Part shown: piece by piece, positions 16,044 through 24,839 of the stretch
How the letters are laid out: each line of letters opens with the position of its first letter
How positions within the stretch are numbered: position 1 is the first letter of the stretch
Source of the DNA: Nitrospirota bacterium
Lineage (GTDB): Bacteria > Nitrospirota > Thermodesulfovibrionia > Thermodesulfovibrionales > UBA6898
Length of the DNA stretch: 38,024 nucleotides
NCBI GenBank assembly: GCA_021811105.1
Contig: JAJZPM010000036.1
Location: 1-38,024, forward strand
Direction of reading: 5' to 3'
Translations under genes and position numbers: made by a program
Notes under the pieces: model-generated
The model's input: only the letters and a program-made list of their open reading frames with translations
What the model was told of the DNA's origin: nothing
Databases searched by the model: none

Positions 16044-17552
16044 TCAGATCCCTTCGAACTCCTTGGCAGCCTCCGAATCCAGGGCACCTTCGTCCTTCTT
16101 TGCCGCTGAAAGCAGGGCGCCCCCGACGTTGATGAGCAAAAGCACCAGAATCACGACAAGAAACCCGTGAAGGAATGCGCCGTCCTTGTCAGCAAGAGGA
16201 ATGCTGCTGTTCCTGAAGACGTGCTGAACGTTCTGATACCCCTTCTCCGCGAGGTACTTATGCTCAAGCGAGCTGAAGATCAGTCCGGATATGTCGACGC
16301 CGAAAATAAGGCCTAGAGACCTCATCATGTTCAGGATACCTCCCGCCACGCCCAATTTCTCTTTCGGAGCAGCGCCCATAATGGCGCTGTTGTTCGGCGG
16401 CGTGAAGAGTCCCATGCCGACGCCGAGGACGACCAGTTCGCAGACCAATAAGATCATATTGACCGAGGTCCCCAGGAACATCAGGCCCACGCAAGCCAGG
16501 GCCGACAATGCCATCCCCGAGGTCGTCATAATCCTCGCCCCGTACTTGTCCGAGATATGCCCGGAGAAAGGTGCCACAATAGCCATCGCAAGGGGAATCG
16601 GCGTAAGAAGCATGCCGGTCATCGCCACGCTTACGTTCAACACTTTTTCAAGATAAAACGGCATCAGGAACAGGACGGCAAACAACACGTAGTACGACAG
16701 CATGCCGGTGAGGTTCCCTATCAGGAAGGTGCCGTTCCTGAAAAGTTTGAGGTCTATCATGGGGTCCTTGACATTCAGTTCCGTGATCACAAATGCCGTC
16801 AGCAGTATCAGTGCATTAATGAAGTATACGATGATTGTGTTCGATCCCCACCCAAGTTTGTTGCCCATGTTAAAGGCCAGCACAAGAAACGCGAGCCCGG
16901 AAGCAAAGGTCAGCGCGCCCAGGATGTCTACCTTCTCTTTTTTGTCCGATTTCTTCTGGGGCGGCAGGATAAAAACGGCCGCGGTCACGCCCAGGATACC
17001 GATCGGAATATTCACATAAAAAATCGCCCGCCAGCCTATAGCCGCGATCAGGAGGCCGCCGACAAACGGACCGATGGACATAGAAATCGCCTGCACGGCG
17101 CCCTGTATGCCGATGGCCTTTCCTCTCTCACTTGAGGGGAATGCCTGTGTGATAAGGGCCACTGAATTGGCCTGCAGAAGTCCGGCGCCCACTGCCTGGA
17201 GTATGCGCGCACCGACCAAAAAAGAAGCGCTCGGCGCCATACCGCAGAAAAAAGAACCTACGGTAAAAACCACGAAACCGAACGTATAGAGCTTCGACCT
17301 GCCGAACATGTCGGCAAGCCTTCCAAAAAGGGGCAGAAATATCGTAAGGGTGAGCATATAGGCTATCGCCACCCACTCAATCATAGCCATTGAGACATTG
17401 AAATCGTTCTTCAAAGTCGGCATCGCCACATTCACAATACTCACATCGAGCGCCGACATCGTCGCGCCCATAAGGACAGTGGTCAGGATAAACCACTTCC
17501 ATGTCGGGCGTTCCGAGAAAAACGGATGTGGGAACGCAAGTAATTTACTCAT
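16044..17552 (-). CDS. MFS drug/H+ antiporter, DHA2 (EmrB/QacA) type
   Basis: This 502-residue inner-membrane transporter has about 14 predicted helices. Family motifs visible are ALDVSIVNVAMPTL in helix 1 (DHA2 motif D1), the motif A loop GRLADMFGRSKLY after helix 2, RILQAVGAGLLQANSVALI, and motif C GPFVGGLLIAAIGWRAIFYVNIPIG. Such pumps export toxic hydrophobic compounds by proton antiport, often with an EmrA-like adaptor and TolC; no such partner is next to it. GGAGG is positioned 6 nt before the ATG. It has its own terminator at 15962. Substrate cannot be deduced. Confidence 0.93.
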   Translation of the reverse strand: MSKLLAFPHPFFSERPTWKWFILTTVLMGATMSALDVSIVNVAMPTLKNDFNVSMAMIEWVAIAYMLTLTIFLPLFGRLADMFGRSKLYTFGFVVFTVGSFFCGMAPSASFLVGARILQAVGAGLLQANSVALITQAFPSSERGKAIGIQGAVQAISMSIGPFVGGLLIAAIGWRAIFYVNIPIGILGVTAAVFILPPQKKSDKKEKVDILGALTFASGLAFLVLAFNMGNKLGWGSNTIIVYFINALILLTAFVITELNVKDPMIDLKLFRNGTFLIGNLTGMLSYYVLFAVLFLMPFYLEKVLNVSVAMTGMLLTPIPLAMAIVAPFSGHISDKYGARIMTTSGMALSALACVGLMFLGTSVNMILLVCELVVLGVGMGLFTPPNNSAIMGAAPKEKLGVAGGILNMMRSLGLIFGVDISGLIFSSLEHKYLAEKGYQNVQHVFRNSSIPLADKDGAFLHGFLVVILVLLLINVGGALLSAAKKDEGALDSEAAKEFEGI

Positions 17553-17629
17553 CGAAATCCTCCTTTTTAAAATAATACATAAAATATTCTCATATACTTA
17601 ATTTATTAACCCGGCAATTAAATATCGCC

Positions 17630-17701
17630 ATGCCCGAGTTTCTCTGTCGGGCATCCGGACTCTTTCTTTCTGGATTCCCGCCTAAAGACCGCGGGAATGA
17701 C
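17630..17701. repeat. REP-like palindromic intergenic repeat
   Basis: Two hairpins lie side by side: ATGCCCGA (17630-17637) with TCGGGCAT (17647-17654), and ATTCCCGC (17674-17681) with GCGGGAAT (17691-17698). The second, with its TGGATTCCCGC and GCGGGAATGAC flanks, looks like a dispersed REP-type element seen in many bacterial genomes. It is the only copy I see in this window. Confidence 0.6.
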
Positions 17702-17965
17702 AAATTACGAAATTTTGTTGCCGGAGTAATAATAAATTGTAAACTGTGAAACTAAATGCAGAAAAAAGGGGGGGGCATGACAAAAAAGGCGTTTTGACAG
17801 AAGTTCATACTGGCAGAAAACAAAAGGCGTTTCCGCTAACTTGCCCAAAAGGCCCGTACGAAACCACCTTATTGTCATCTCTGTAACCATATCCTCTCGA
17901 TTCGCGCTTTATTGTTTAATATTAAGTATATCTGCTATTTATGAATTAATTATGAAGATTCGGGA
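17702..17965. other. AT-rich intergenic stretch without a gene
   Basis: This part lies downstream of the DUF202-type cluster and upstream of the MFS gene, beyond the REP-like repeat. It includes a run of eight G at 17768-17775. A 61-codon minus-strand frame here has no ribosome-binding site or family likeness. Confidence 0.45.
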
Positions 17966-19180
17966 TCATTCCGGATAGGCGAGACTTCTGGGGATTTCGG
18001 CCTGTTCTTTTCTGACCGGCAGATACCACAACAGGCCGTCGGCGAGCATCAGGATGCCGACAAAAACAAGATACAGGTCGAATGAGGTCAATACCCCAAG
18101 ACCGAAATAGCTTATGAGGCCAATACCGATACTCATAAAGGAAAAGCCCGTGCGCATGAAGGCAAGGCCAGTTCTCGCGCGGGAATAAATAGTCCGGTAG
18201 CATGCCGCGATCGTCCTCTGCGCGGCAAGCACGTTCCTTTCGCGCGCCAACTGCGTGCGCACCCTGCTGGAAGGAGAGGGATAAAAGATCGTACAATGGT
18301 CCGCGAGCATGTCCCCCATACGGGCGAGCATGGTGCCTTTTGTCTCAAGCCTGGTCCCGGTGTCTTCCAGAAAGTGGTAGTTTTCGAGAAAAAGAAGCGT
18401 TGCCGCGGTCACTTCTACAAGGGTATGGTGACCGGGGGGGGTCATCCTCGACCGTCTGATGCGAATATAACTCGGGAGTCCGAAAAAGAAGATGACCGCA
18501 CCGGCCGTTACGAGAGAGAAATAGAGATACGGAGAAGTGCTCGTGCTCTTCGTATGAAGCAGGGTATTGGCCAGCGCCAGCGTGCCCAGGCCCCACCGCT
18601 GGAACGCCAACCCTGTCCTCGCCTTGGCAAGGTCCGTCCGGTAGCAGGCCAGCCTCGTCCTCCACTGCGCCATCGTGTTGCGCCAATAGGCGAGTCCGGT
18701 CCTCTCCGTTCCTATGAGACAGCCAGGCTTCGCATGCAGAAAGTCCTGGATATACCACCTGATATCGTCTGCGAGCGCAACCCTGAATTCATATACCTCG
18801 GCCTTCACATATTTCCTGACCTCCGCCAGCACCTCAGGACTATCGGGATAGCGTGCCGCGATTGTAACAGTGCCGCTGGTGTCCATCATGACCGGCATCC
18901 AGAGACCGGCCGAAAGGGCCTCTCCGCTTAGGTCGGTAAGGACCTCCCTCGGTATGGGCAGGCGCTCGTCATATTCGATGGACGGACAGCGGTAATATTC
19001 CGACAGCGCGTTGAGCAGAATATGTTTCGGCACGCCGAATTCCGAAATAAGTATCTTTTCAAGCTCGATCCCCCGCGTGCGGGAGCGCACCACCGCTTCG
19101 CCGAGTTGATCGGAACCCAGGACCTCCCGTTCCGTCAGCAGGGAAAATTCAGACGCCTCCTGAAGGTCAGTCGGCATCAT
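17966..19180 (-). CDS. MshEN-like N-terminal domain fused to two DUF202-like modules with Arg-Thr heptads
   Basis: This 404-residue protein starts with a region resembling the N-terminal domain of GspE/PilB ATPases (MshEN): GVPKHILLNALSEYYRCP and LPIPREVL at about 45-80, then RKYVKAEVYEFRVALADDIR at 122-141. No ATPase follows. Instead there are two helices with Arg every seven residues (R160, 167, 174, 181, 188, 195 and R308, 315, 322, 329, 336, 343), mostly in the form RTxLA, each followed by two membrane helices. A partly degenerate third helix lies between (about 255-290). The start ATG at 19178-19180 overlaps the upstream gene by 14 bp. The frame is open further upstream but that part lies inside the neighbour. 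Function is unknown. Confidence 0.7.
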   Translation of the reverse strand: MMPTDLQEASEFSLLTEREVLGSDQLGEAVVRSRTRGIELEKILISEFGVPKHILLNALSEYYRCPSIEYDERLPIPREVLTDLSGEALSAGLWMPVMMDTSGTVTIAARYPDSPEVLAEVRKYVKAEVYEFRVALADDIRWYIQDFLHAKPGCLIGTERTGLAYWRNTMAQWRTRLACYRTDLAKARTGLAFQRWGLGTLALANTLLHTKSTSTSPYLYFSLVTAGAVIFFFGLPSYIRIRRSRMTPPGHHTLVEVTAATLLFLENYHFLEDTGTRLETKGTMLARMGDMLADHCTIFYPSPSSRVRTQLARERNVLAAQRTIAACYRTIYSRARTGLAFMRTGFSFMSIGIGLISYFGLGVLTSFDLYLVFVGILMLADGLLWYLPVRKEQAEIPRSLAYPE

Positions 19181-20810
19181 GGCTGAAAACCGCCTTTCTC
19201 CAGGAACGTGCAGGCACTCCATAATCCGGGACCGTAATTTCCATGTCGCCGTAACAGTACGGGTACTGAATACGCATTTTTTCAGCCGGGACTGCCCAGT
19301 AAAAGCCGTCAACGATAAGCCAAAGTCCGGTGAGTATCATGATCGTGTTGAACGCAGTCCATCCGATCGAGCCGAACCCGAAGTAAAACATAAGACCCGC
19401 ACCGACGCCGCAGATGCTGATGCCCGTCCTTATGAAAGCCATTCCGGTGCGCGAATGGGCCATTACGGTGCGGAGCCTCGCCATGACCGTGCGCCTTTCG
19501 CCAAGAACAGTCCTTTCAAGTGCGAGGCCGGTCGTCGCCCATATTCCGGACAGATCGGTCGCCCGTACAGGCGGGCAGGCGCTGTCTTTCTTGGGACCGT
19601 TACGCTTATGACCAAGGGGCATCACGAAATCCCATATGCTCTCTCTTTTGTTCCTCGTCAGTGCGCATTTCACTCCCGACAACCATGTGCGCCGGCCGCC
19701 GAAATACCAGTGGAACCCTTCGAGTAACATGAGAACACCTATAACAATAAGCGATGCGTCGAATACAGTCCACCAACTCTCGTGAAAAGACCTTATCAAC
19801 CCGATCCCGAGTCCGCTGAAGGCCACGCCGGTCCTCGTGAAGGCTAGACCGGTCCTGGCCTTGGCTACTACGGTCCGATGTCCCGCCAATGACGTCCTTT
19901 CCTCCGCGAGGTCTGTCCGGTCGCTGGCAAGGAAACGACGTCTCATCACCGGTGAAAGGGTATCCCACTTTGCCCTGAGTTCTTCCGACCCCGTAACCGC
20001 ATCGCTGCGCTCGATCACCGGGTTGCCTGTTGACGACCGCGATTCCAGAACAGTCGTTCCCCAGGTCGGCTCGGTGCATTCGTGGTCGATCGGCTTCCCT
20101 GCGACGGGCCGGCAGGGCAGATACCACTTCAAACCGTCGAAGATCATCACGATACCGCCGACCAGAAGCGGCGCCTCAAGAGCTGCATACCACCCTGCCC
20201 CGAAGACCCTCAGAAACAGCAGCGAGATGGTGATGAAGGAAATTCCCGTCCTTATAAAGGCAAGGCCCGTTCTTCCCTTGGCAAGCAGTGTCCTGTAATA
20301 TGAGTAAGTCGAGCGCCGGTAGGCAAACGAAGTCCTCACGAGTGCGAGGGGCGTTCTGCCGCCCGAGATCCGGTAGTTAGGGTTCACATCGAAATTATTT
20401 TCTATGATTCTCAGCAGGTCACCTGGAATGGCGACACGGAAGCTGACTGCAGTCACGTTGAGTGTCCGTTTGATGTCTTCGATGACCGAGGGGTCCTCAG
20501 GCCTGTAAGCTACCACCTCTGCCTTGCCGTCTTCGACTGAAAGCGGATACCAGAGGGCTTTCTTCTGCTTCTCCAACTCAAGGCGCATCGTCACAAGATA
20601 AGGGGCCATCAGCCCTTCATCGTACTCTACGACCGGGTAGCCATAGTACTCGGCAAGGCAGAAAAGCACCTCATGCTTCGGTACGCCCTTTTCAAGGAGA
20701 ACCTCTTCAGGGTACCGACCCGAAGCCTGCGCTTCATCAATATATTCCTGCAGTTCCCGTGAGCTCAGAATTTCCCGTCTCACGAGTCTTTCGAACTTTC
20801 TGTAATGCAT
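19167..20810 (-). CDS. MshEN-like N-terminal domain fused to three DUF202-like modules with Arg-Thr heptads
   Basis: This 547-residue protein is a larger paralogue of the 17966 gene. Residues 1-145 form a GspE/MshEN-like region (KGVPKHEVLFCLAEYYGYPV, then FRVAIPGDLLRIIENNF). Three modules follow at about 150-235, 290-375 and 430-510. Each is a helix with Arg at strict seven-residue spacing (R152-187, R298-326, R433-461), usually RTxxA, ending in ARTGLAF-RTG, then two membrane helices ending in an F/L-x-WY-x-P or WYFGG turn. DUF202 (YidH-type) membrane proteins normally have one such unit. The ATG at 20808-20810 has AAAGGG directly before it with no spacer, so an internal start is possible. 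It overlaps its paralogue. Confidence 0.72.
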   Translation of the reverse strand: MHYRKFERLVRREILSSRELQEYIDEAQASGRYPEEVLLEKGVPKHEVLFCLAEYYGYPVVEYDEGLMAPYLVTMRLELEKQKKALWYPLSVEDGKAEVVAYRPEDPSVIEDIKRTLNVTAVSFRVAIPGDLLRIIENNFDVNPNYRISGGRTPLALVRTSFAYRRSTYSYYRTLLAKGRTGLAFIRTGISFITISLLFLRVFGAGWYAALEAPLLVGGIVMIFDGLKWYLPCRPVAGKPIDHECTEPTWGTTVLESRSSTGNPVIERSDAVTGSEELRAKWDTLSPVMRRRFLASDRTDLAEERTSLAGHRTVVAKARTGLAFTRTGVAFSGLGIGLIRSFHESWWTVFDASLIVIGVLMLLEGFHWYFGGRRTWLSGVKCALTRNKRESIWDFVMPLGHKRNGPKKDSACPPVRATDLSGIWATTGLALERTVLGERRTVMARLRTVMAHSRTGMAFIRTGISICGVGAGLMFYFGFGSIGWTAFNTIMILTGLWLIVDGFYWAVPAEKMRIQYPYCYGDMEITVPDYGVPARSWRKAVFSHDAD

Positions 20811-20912
20811 CCCTTTTATACTACCTGAAAGACGGAGCGGCAGGGAAGGAGCGTCCTTCGACTCCGTCTGCGCAACCTCGAAACCGTCTCTGAAATAAAT
20901 ACCCGGACTATT

Positions 20913-21119
20913 TTACTTGCCTTTGTCCGGCCCTGTTTTCGGGTCTGCCCCGTACTCGATCGTATTATTTTTTCCATCCTCCGAGAGCGCCTTCTTAAAT
21001 TCCCTTATGCTCTTGCCGAGACCCGCACCTATTTCGGGAAGCTTTCCCGGACCGAAAATGATCAGCACAATAGCCAGTATCACGATCAGATGCAGCGGCT
21101 GAAACAATCCTTCAAACAT
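20913..21119 (-). CDS. tatA: Sec-independent protein translocase subunit TatA/TatE
   Basis: This 68-residue protein is a typical TatA: a short N-terminal membrane helix ([20 protein letters not shown]), the FGPGKLPE hinge, and an amphipathic helix [16 protein letters not shown], then a polar tail. TatA oligomers form the pathway for folded proteins across the inner membrane together with TatC, which is not in this window. GGAGGT sits 6-7 nt before the ATG. It lies 28 bp after a UspA gene and about 100 bp before the DUF202-type gene on the same strand. Confidence 0.95.
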   Translation of the reverse strand: MFEGLFQPLHLIVILAIVLIIFGPGKLPEIGAGLGKSIREFKKALSEDGKNNTIEYGADPKTGPDKGK

Positions 21120-21147
21120 TTTTTGTTACCTCCGTTTTTCCCTCTCC

Positions 21148-21576
21148 CTAAGCTGCTTCCGCACCCACTACAAGCACAGGACACGGGGCCCCGCTGATGA
21201 CCTTGTTGACGACGTTGTCGCCGATGATCTTCCTCAGCCAGTTCCTCTTCCTTGCACCCATGATGATCAGGTCGCATCGCTCTTCTTCAGCCACCTCTAT
21301 TATTTTTTTCGATGCGTCTCCTTCTTCAAGCCTCGTCTTGATAAGCGCCTTTTCTGCAACGGCGGTTTCCTTCATTTCCGCAACCGCCCTGCCGCCGCCG
21401 CTGTCCAACACGTCCTCGATCTTCTTCACCCCGGTGAGGTCCAAATCACCCTCATACGGGGGAATGACTTTGACGACCGTCACCCAGCATTTTTCGTCGT
21501 CTGCCAGTCTGAGGCCCTGATGTAGGACCTCACGGGAACCGTTCACCGCAATAAGAACCTTTCTGTACCCTTTCAT
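21148..21576 (-). CDS. Universal stress protein, single UspA domain
   Basis: This 142-residue protein is a single UspA domain: KVLIAVNGSREVLHQGLRLA at the start and the nucleotide-binding loop IIMGARKRNWLRKIIGDNV with SGAPCPVLVV at the end. The canonical G-2x-G-9x-G(S/T) pattern is altered (GARKRNWLRKIIGDN), so ATP binding is uncertain. The ATG at 21574-21576 follows GAGGTG by 6 nt; an in-frame GTG three codons earlier sits within that Shine-Dalgarno and is less likely. It follows the tandem UspA gene by 14 bp. Confidence 0.88.
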   Translation of the reverse strand: MKGYRKVLIAVNGSREVLHQGLRLADDEKCWVTVVKVIPPYEGDLDLTGVKKIEDVLDSGGGRAVAEMKETAVAEKALIKTRLEEGDASKKIIEVAEEERCDLIIMGARKRNWLRKIIGDNVVNKVISGAPCPVLVVGAEAA

Positions 21577-21590
21577 TTTAATCACCTCGC

Positions 21591-22448
21591 CTACCTCACG
21601 GCAAGCACGGGACAGGGCGCCCCGATGAGCACCCTCTCCGTCGTGCTTCCCATGATTGCTTTATTTACGCCTCGCCACCCGTAACTTCCCATAACGATCA
21701 GGTCCTTTTTAAGCCCGGCGGCCATATCTATTATTTTTTCCGCCGAATGACCTTCCTTTATCTCTGTTTTGACGGAGACGCCCTTCGCCGAAGCCGCCTC
21801 TATCGCAGCCCCGGCGATTTTCTGTGCCTCCTGATTCATGCTCTTTTGGATAGAATCAGTCCTGAGGAAACCGAGCATCTCTTCGTAACGCGGGATGACA
21901 TAAAGGACGGTGACCTCTGAACCGTCGGTCTTGGAAAGACAGCACGCCTTGTCGAGCGCCTTTTTGCTGAACTCCGACCCGTCGAAGGGGACGAGTATCG
22001 ACCGGTATGCGCCGCTGCCCTCGGTGCACGCCTTCTTTACCACCAGTACATCGACAGGTGAATTCACGATGACGTGCGATGTGACGCTTCCCATAAGGAG
22101 CCGGTTTATCCCCCGTCTGCCATAGGTGCCGAGCACGATCAGGTCGGCATTCTTTTCCCTTGCCATGCTCACCAACACCTCCGGGGGCTCTCCTTCGCAA
22201 AGGATGGACTTCGCCTCTATGCCGAATTCGCGGGCGACCATCTCCTTAGTTTCGAGGCAGACTTTTTCGCCGTGCTGGAGCCGCTTTTCCATCTGTGTCG
22301 GCGCGATCCCAAACTCTTCGGCATCGAAATAGACGGCATGAACGAGGATCACATTCCCCCCGTGACGTTTGACCCAGTTCGCCGCCTCCGCGAGCGCCGC
22401 TTTACTAGGCTGGGAATCGTCAAAACCGACCAACAAGGTTTTATACAT
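21591..22448 (-). CDS. Universal stress protein, tandem UspA domains
   Basis: This 285-residue protein holds two UspA domains (about 1-140 and 147-285). Each ends with the ATP-binding motif: LIVLGTYGRRGINRLLMGSVTS in the first and LIVMGSYGWRGVNKAIMGST in the second, both followed by NSPVDVLVV or GAPCPVLAV. The domains start KTLLVGFDDSQPSKAAL and RSILVPFDGSEFSKKAL. Such proteins act in the cytoplasm during stress or energy limitation, often as ATP-sensing partners of transporters. GGAGGTG precedes the ATG by 10 nt. The gene directly follows the TIGR02186 protein gene (2 bp), tying it to the TauE unit. Confidence 0.93.
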   Translation of the reverse strand: MYKTLLVGFDDSQPSKAALAEAANWVKRHGGNVILVHAVYFDAEEFGIAPTQMEKRLQHGEKVCLETKEMVAREFGIEAKSILCEGEPPEVLVSMAREKNADLIVLGTYGRRGINRLLMGSVTSHVIVNSPVDVLVVKKACTEGSGAYRSILVPFDGSEFSKKALDKACCLSKTDGSEVTVLYVIPRYEEMLGFLRTDSIQKSMNQEAQKIAGAAIEAASAKGVSVKTEIKEGHSAEKIIDMAAGLKKDLIVMGSYGWRGVNKAIMGSTTERVLIGAPCPVLAVR

Positions 22449-22450
22449 GA

Positions 22451-23233
22451 TTAATGGGCACCTCCGCCCTTTCGGAAGATCAGGCCTACACCAAAGCCCG
22501 CGCCGAGGGCGGCAAGTATCGAGATAGCGCCGTATACCGCCGCGTTGCTCTTCGCCATCGTCGCCAGTGATTTCACGACTCCAACCTGTTCCACCGAAAC
22601 CTTCGTCTCGGCCTGCTCCACTACCTTGTTATTCTTTACCGCGTACACGGAAACCGTATACTCGCCAGGAGAAGCCTGATAAGGCCAGTCAAGCAGGATA
22701 TAATACTGTTGATTGTCTCCTTCCCGGGTCGTCGTGATCTTTCCGTAAGACGTTGCATAGAGCTTCGAAGCCGTCTTGAAACTCACAAATTCATCGAACC
22801 ATTTCTCTCTTTCGGCAGGGCTCGAAACAGGGGTCACCTCCGCATGTTTTTCGAGGGCCGAATATCCGAGCACGTATTTGTTCATCTCTTCCTCGCTCAG
22901 TATGTCGGTCAGGTTTTTCGTACTCTCGAGGAAATAGAGCGAAGGGACGCGCTCGAAAACCAGCTTCCCGACGTTCATCCACAAGAGGCCTCCAACCTTG
23001 CCCTTCTGCCTCAAAGTCTGCTCACCTTCAGGCGATGCGATCTTGACGATCAAGTCCGTGCCGGGGTCCGATACCCCTCTGACGCTGACCGTGCTACCGT
23101 GATAGAAGAAGTCTACTGTGATGCGGTCATGGTTGGCCTTCGCCGTCAGCGTCGCGGATGCGGTGCCTGCTGACAGCAGAATGGCAAATAGAAGATATGC
23201 AAAAACTTTGAACCTTGAATCTTGAACTTTCAT
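22451..23233 (-). CDS. TIGR02186 family exported membrane-anchored protein
   Basis: This 260-residue protein has a signal peptide (about 9-27, ending TASA), a periplasmic beta-rich domain starting with DRITVDFFYHGSTVSVRG, and a single C-terminal membrane helix (about 232-254, GAISILAALGAGFGVGLIF) before a short GGGAH end. This is the layout of the TIGR02186 family, which I know as a regular neighbour of TauE/SafE permeases. It probably forms the periplasmic part of that transporter. Its start overlaps the tauE-like stop by 1 bp (TAATG), so translational coupling is likely. Confidence 0.85.
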   Translation of the reverse strand: MKVQDSRFKVFAYLLFAILLSAGTASATLTAKANHDRITVDFFYHGSTVSVRGVSDPGTDLIVKIASPEGEQTLRQKGKVGGLLWMNVGKLVFERVPSLYFLESTKNLTDILSEEEMNKYVLGYSALEKHAEVTPVSSPAEREKWFDEFVSFKTASKLYATSYGKITTTREGDNQQYYILLDWPYQASPGEYTVSVYAVKNNKVVEQAETKVSVEQVGVVKSLATMAKSNAAVYGAISILAALGAGFGVGLIFRKGGGAH

Positions 23234-24150
23234 TAGTGTCCCCCTCCCATAGACAAGAGCAATGACGGACTCGCGGTAAGGTCGTAGACAATTTTTACCG
23301 TGACAACAAGTACGATCACCGCGAGGATTATTTTCAGTTGTTCCCCCTTAAGCTTTCTGCCGAAAACCGCTCCGACCTGAGCGCCGAAAGTGGAGCCGAT
23401 AAGCAGCAGGACCGCGAGCACAAAATCGACACTGTGGTTGGTGTATGCCTGGAGGAACGTCACCTCAATACAATTGAAAAGGATCTGGAAGAGGCTCGTC
23501 CCGACCACGACGTGCATCGGCATTCTGAGGATATAGACCATCACCGGCACCATCAGGAAGCCGCCGCCCACGCCCATTACAGCAGCAAGAACTCCTACGA
23601 ATGAGCCGAAGATGATCGGGATGAGGGCCGAATGCGTGACACCTGATTTTTCAAAATGCGTCTGCATGGGAAGAGATTTAAGGAACTTCGACAACCCCGA
23701 CTCTTTCGCGGGCTTGCTCGTTTCGGTCTTCTTTTTCCTCATGCTCGCAAGGCTTTCAAAAAACATATAGGTGCCGACTATGCCGAGCATTAATACATAG
23801 GTCATCTTGATCACGAAATCGGCGTTACCCATCGCCCTCAGCAGTTTGATCGCCTGAACGCCGCCGAGACCTCCGACGAACCCGCCTACGAGAAGATAAA
23901 GGCCCATCTTGAAATCGACGTTTCCGACCTTCCAATGCGCATATGTGCCGGACGTGGACGCCGCAACAATCTGGTTTGAATCGGTCGCTGCTGCGACGGT
24001 CGAAGGAATACCGAACATGATTAAGAGTGGCGTCATAAGGAACCCCCCCCCGACGCCGAAAAGTCCTGACAAAAGTCCTACCGCGAGACCCAGCCCAATA
24101 GGGATGAGAATGTTAATGCTGGTCAGCGCTACTGGTAAATACAGATACAT
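23233..24150 (-). CDS. TauE/SafE-type sulfite/organosulfonate exporter
   Basis: This 305-residue permease has two homologous halves, each beginning with a GVGGGF motif: GLFGVGGGFLMTPLLIMFGIP (near 30) and VMGVGGGFLMVPVMVYILRMP (near 190). About eight helices are visible. A polar insert of about 35 residues (RKKKTETSKPAKESGLSK) separates the halves. Members export sulfite, sulfoacetate or similar anions; substrate here is not known. GGAGG lies 7 nt before the ATG. Genes for a TIGR02186 protein and two UspA proteins follow without gaps. Confidence 0.9.
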   Translation of the reverse strand: MYLYLPVALTSINILIPIGLGLAVGLLSGLFGVGGGFLMTPLLIMFGIPSTVAAATDSNQIVAASTSGTYAHWKVGNVDFKMGLYLLVGGFVGGLGGVQAIKLLRAMGNADFVIKMTYVLMLGIVGTYMFFESLASMRKKKTETSKPAKESGLSKFLKSLPMQTHFEKSGVTHSALIPIIFGSFVGVLAAVMGVGGGFLMVPVMVYILRMPMHVVVGTSLFQILFNCIEVTFLQAYTNHSVDFVLAVLLLIGSTFGAQVGAVFGRKLKGEQLKIILAVIVLVVTVKIVYDLTASPSLLLSMGGGH

Positions 24151-24209
24151 CCGAATCCTCCTTTTTTACAAAAAATATTTTCTCTGCTTCTTCACGTCTG
24201 CTGCGCTCA

Positions 24210-24713
24210 TTAATGAGAATGGGCCGGCACGAAGGCCTGCCTTGCCATGGTCACGACCGGCCTTGAGGCCGTTCTTACGAGCTTGTTCAGTTCCCTTGCC
24301 GAAACATTACCGTTGTCGGTGATGCTCGGGCTGAGAAGGACCATGTCTATGCCCGACTTCTGACCCAGAAAATCCTTGATGGCCGAAAACAGGTCGGTAG
24401 TGGCTGAATGGATATTCACGCTCACCCCAGACTCCTGGCACTTTTCCGCAAGCATCCCGGCCTTTTTGTCCGCAGATTCTTCCGCCGCTGCTTCGCCGCC
24501 GGCCATGACCTGGCGTGCCGTGTCGTGATCGTCCGCCTCGGCAAAGGTGACTGCGGTCATAAGGTCGTCGAATCTTTCCCTAAGGGTCTTCTTGTTATTG
24601 GCTATGAGGATTGATATGTCCTTATCCATCGTCTTCGCCAGATCAATCGCATAGCTGAGACCTTCATCCATGTCCTCGCTCTCGTACGTTACGAATAAAA
24701 GTTGTTTCCTCAT
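24210..24713 (-). CDS. UspA-like cytoplasmic protein at the head of the TauE cluster
   Basis: This 167-residue protein starts KQLLFVTYESEDMDEGLSYA, like the first strand and helix of a Usp fold, and ends IDMVLLSPSITDNGN then VRTASRPVVTMAR, like the last strand. The middle (residues 55-95) is Ala/Glu-rich and helical (GGEAAAEESADKKAG). The nucleotide-binding glycine loop of ATP-type Usp proteins is absent. ATG at 24711-24713 is chosen because AGGAGGT is 4-5 nt upstream; the frame stays open to 24761, but the sigma-54-like promoter overlaps that extension. It is the first gene of the cluster and probably the first to respond to the neighbouring sigma-54 activator. Confidence 0.75.
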   Translation of the reverse strand: MRKQLLFVTYESEDMDEGLSYAIDLAKTMDKDISILIANNKKTLRERFDDLMTAVTFAEADDHDTARQVMAGGEAAAEESADKKAGMLAEKCQESGVSVNIHSATTDLFSAIKDFLGQKSGIDMVLLSPSITDNGNVSARELNKLVRTASRPVVTMARQAFVPAHSH

Positions 24714-24755
24714 CTTTACCTCCTGATTCTTTCCAACTTTTTGAAGATAGGAATA

Positions 24756-24770
24756 GCACAAGCCATGCCT
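24756..24770 (-). promoter_or_regulatory. Sigma-54-type promoter
   Basis: On the minus strand the 15-mer AGGCATGGCTTGTGC has GG and GC exactly 12 positions apart, as in the consensus TGGCACGN4TTGC. It matches GGCA, the pyrimidine, the G, and TGC. Transcription would start near 24744, about 30 nt before the ATG of the UspA-like gene. A sigma-54 activator gene lies 190 bp upstream. Confidence 0.65.
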
Positions 24771-24806
24771 GATAATAACTCCTTGAAATTACGCGATAAA
24801 ATGGAG

Positions 24807-24821
24807 CGGCTATTTTAGCCG
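24807..24821. promoter_or_regulatory. Palindrome upstream of the sigma-54 promoter
   Basis: CGGCTA (24807-24812), TTT, TAGCCG (24816-24821) is a perfect inverted repeat about 40-50 bp upstream of the promoter. It could be an activator-binding site. It lacks a T-run that would make it a terminator. Confidence 0.4.
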
Positions 24822-24839
24822 TTTAAAATATGGACGACT

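Noticed and set aside
18296-18931. Plus-strand frame within the DUF202-type gene
   Set aside because: It has Arg-rich, low-complexity content as expected of an antisense frame; no ribosome-binding site.
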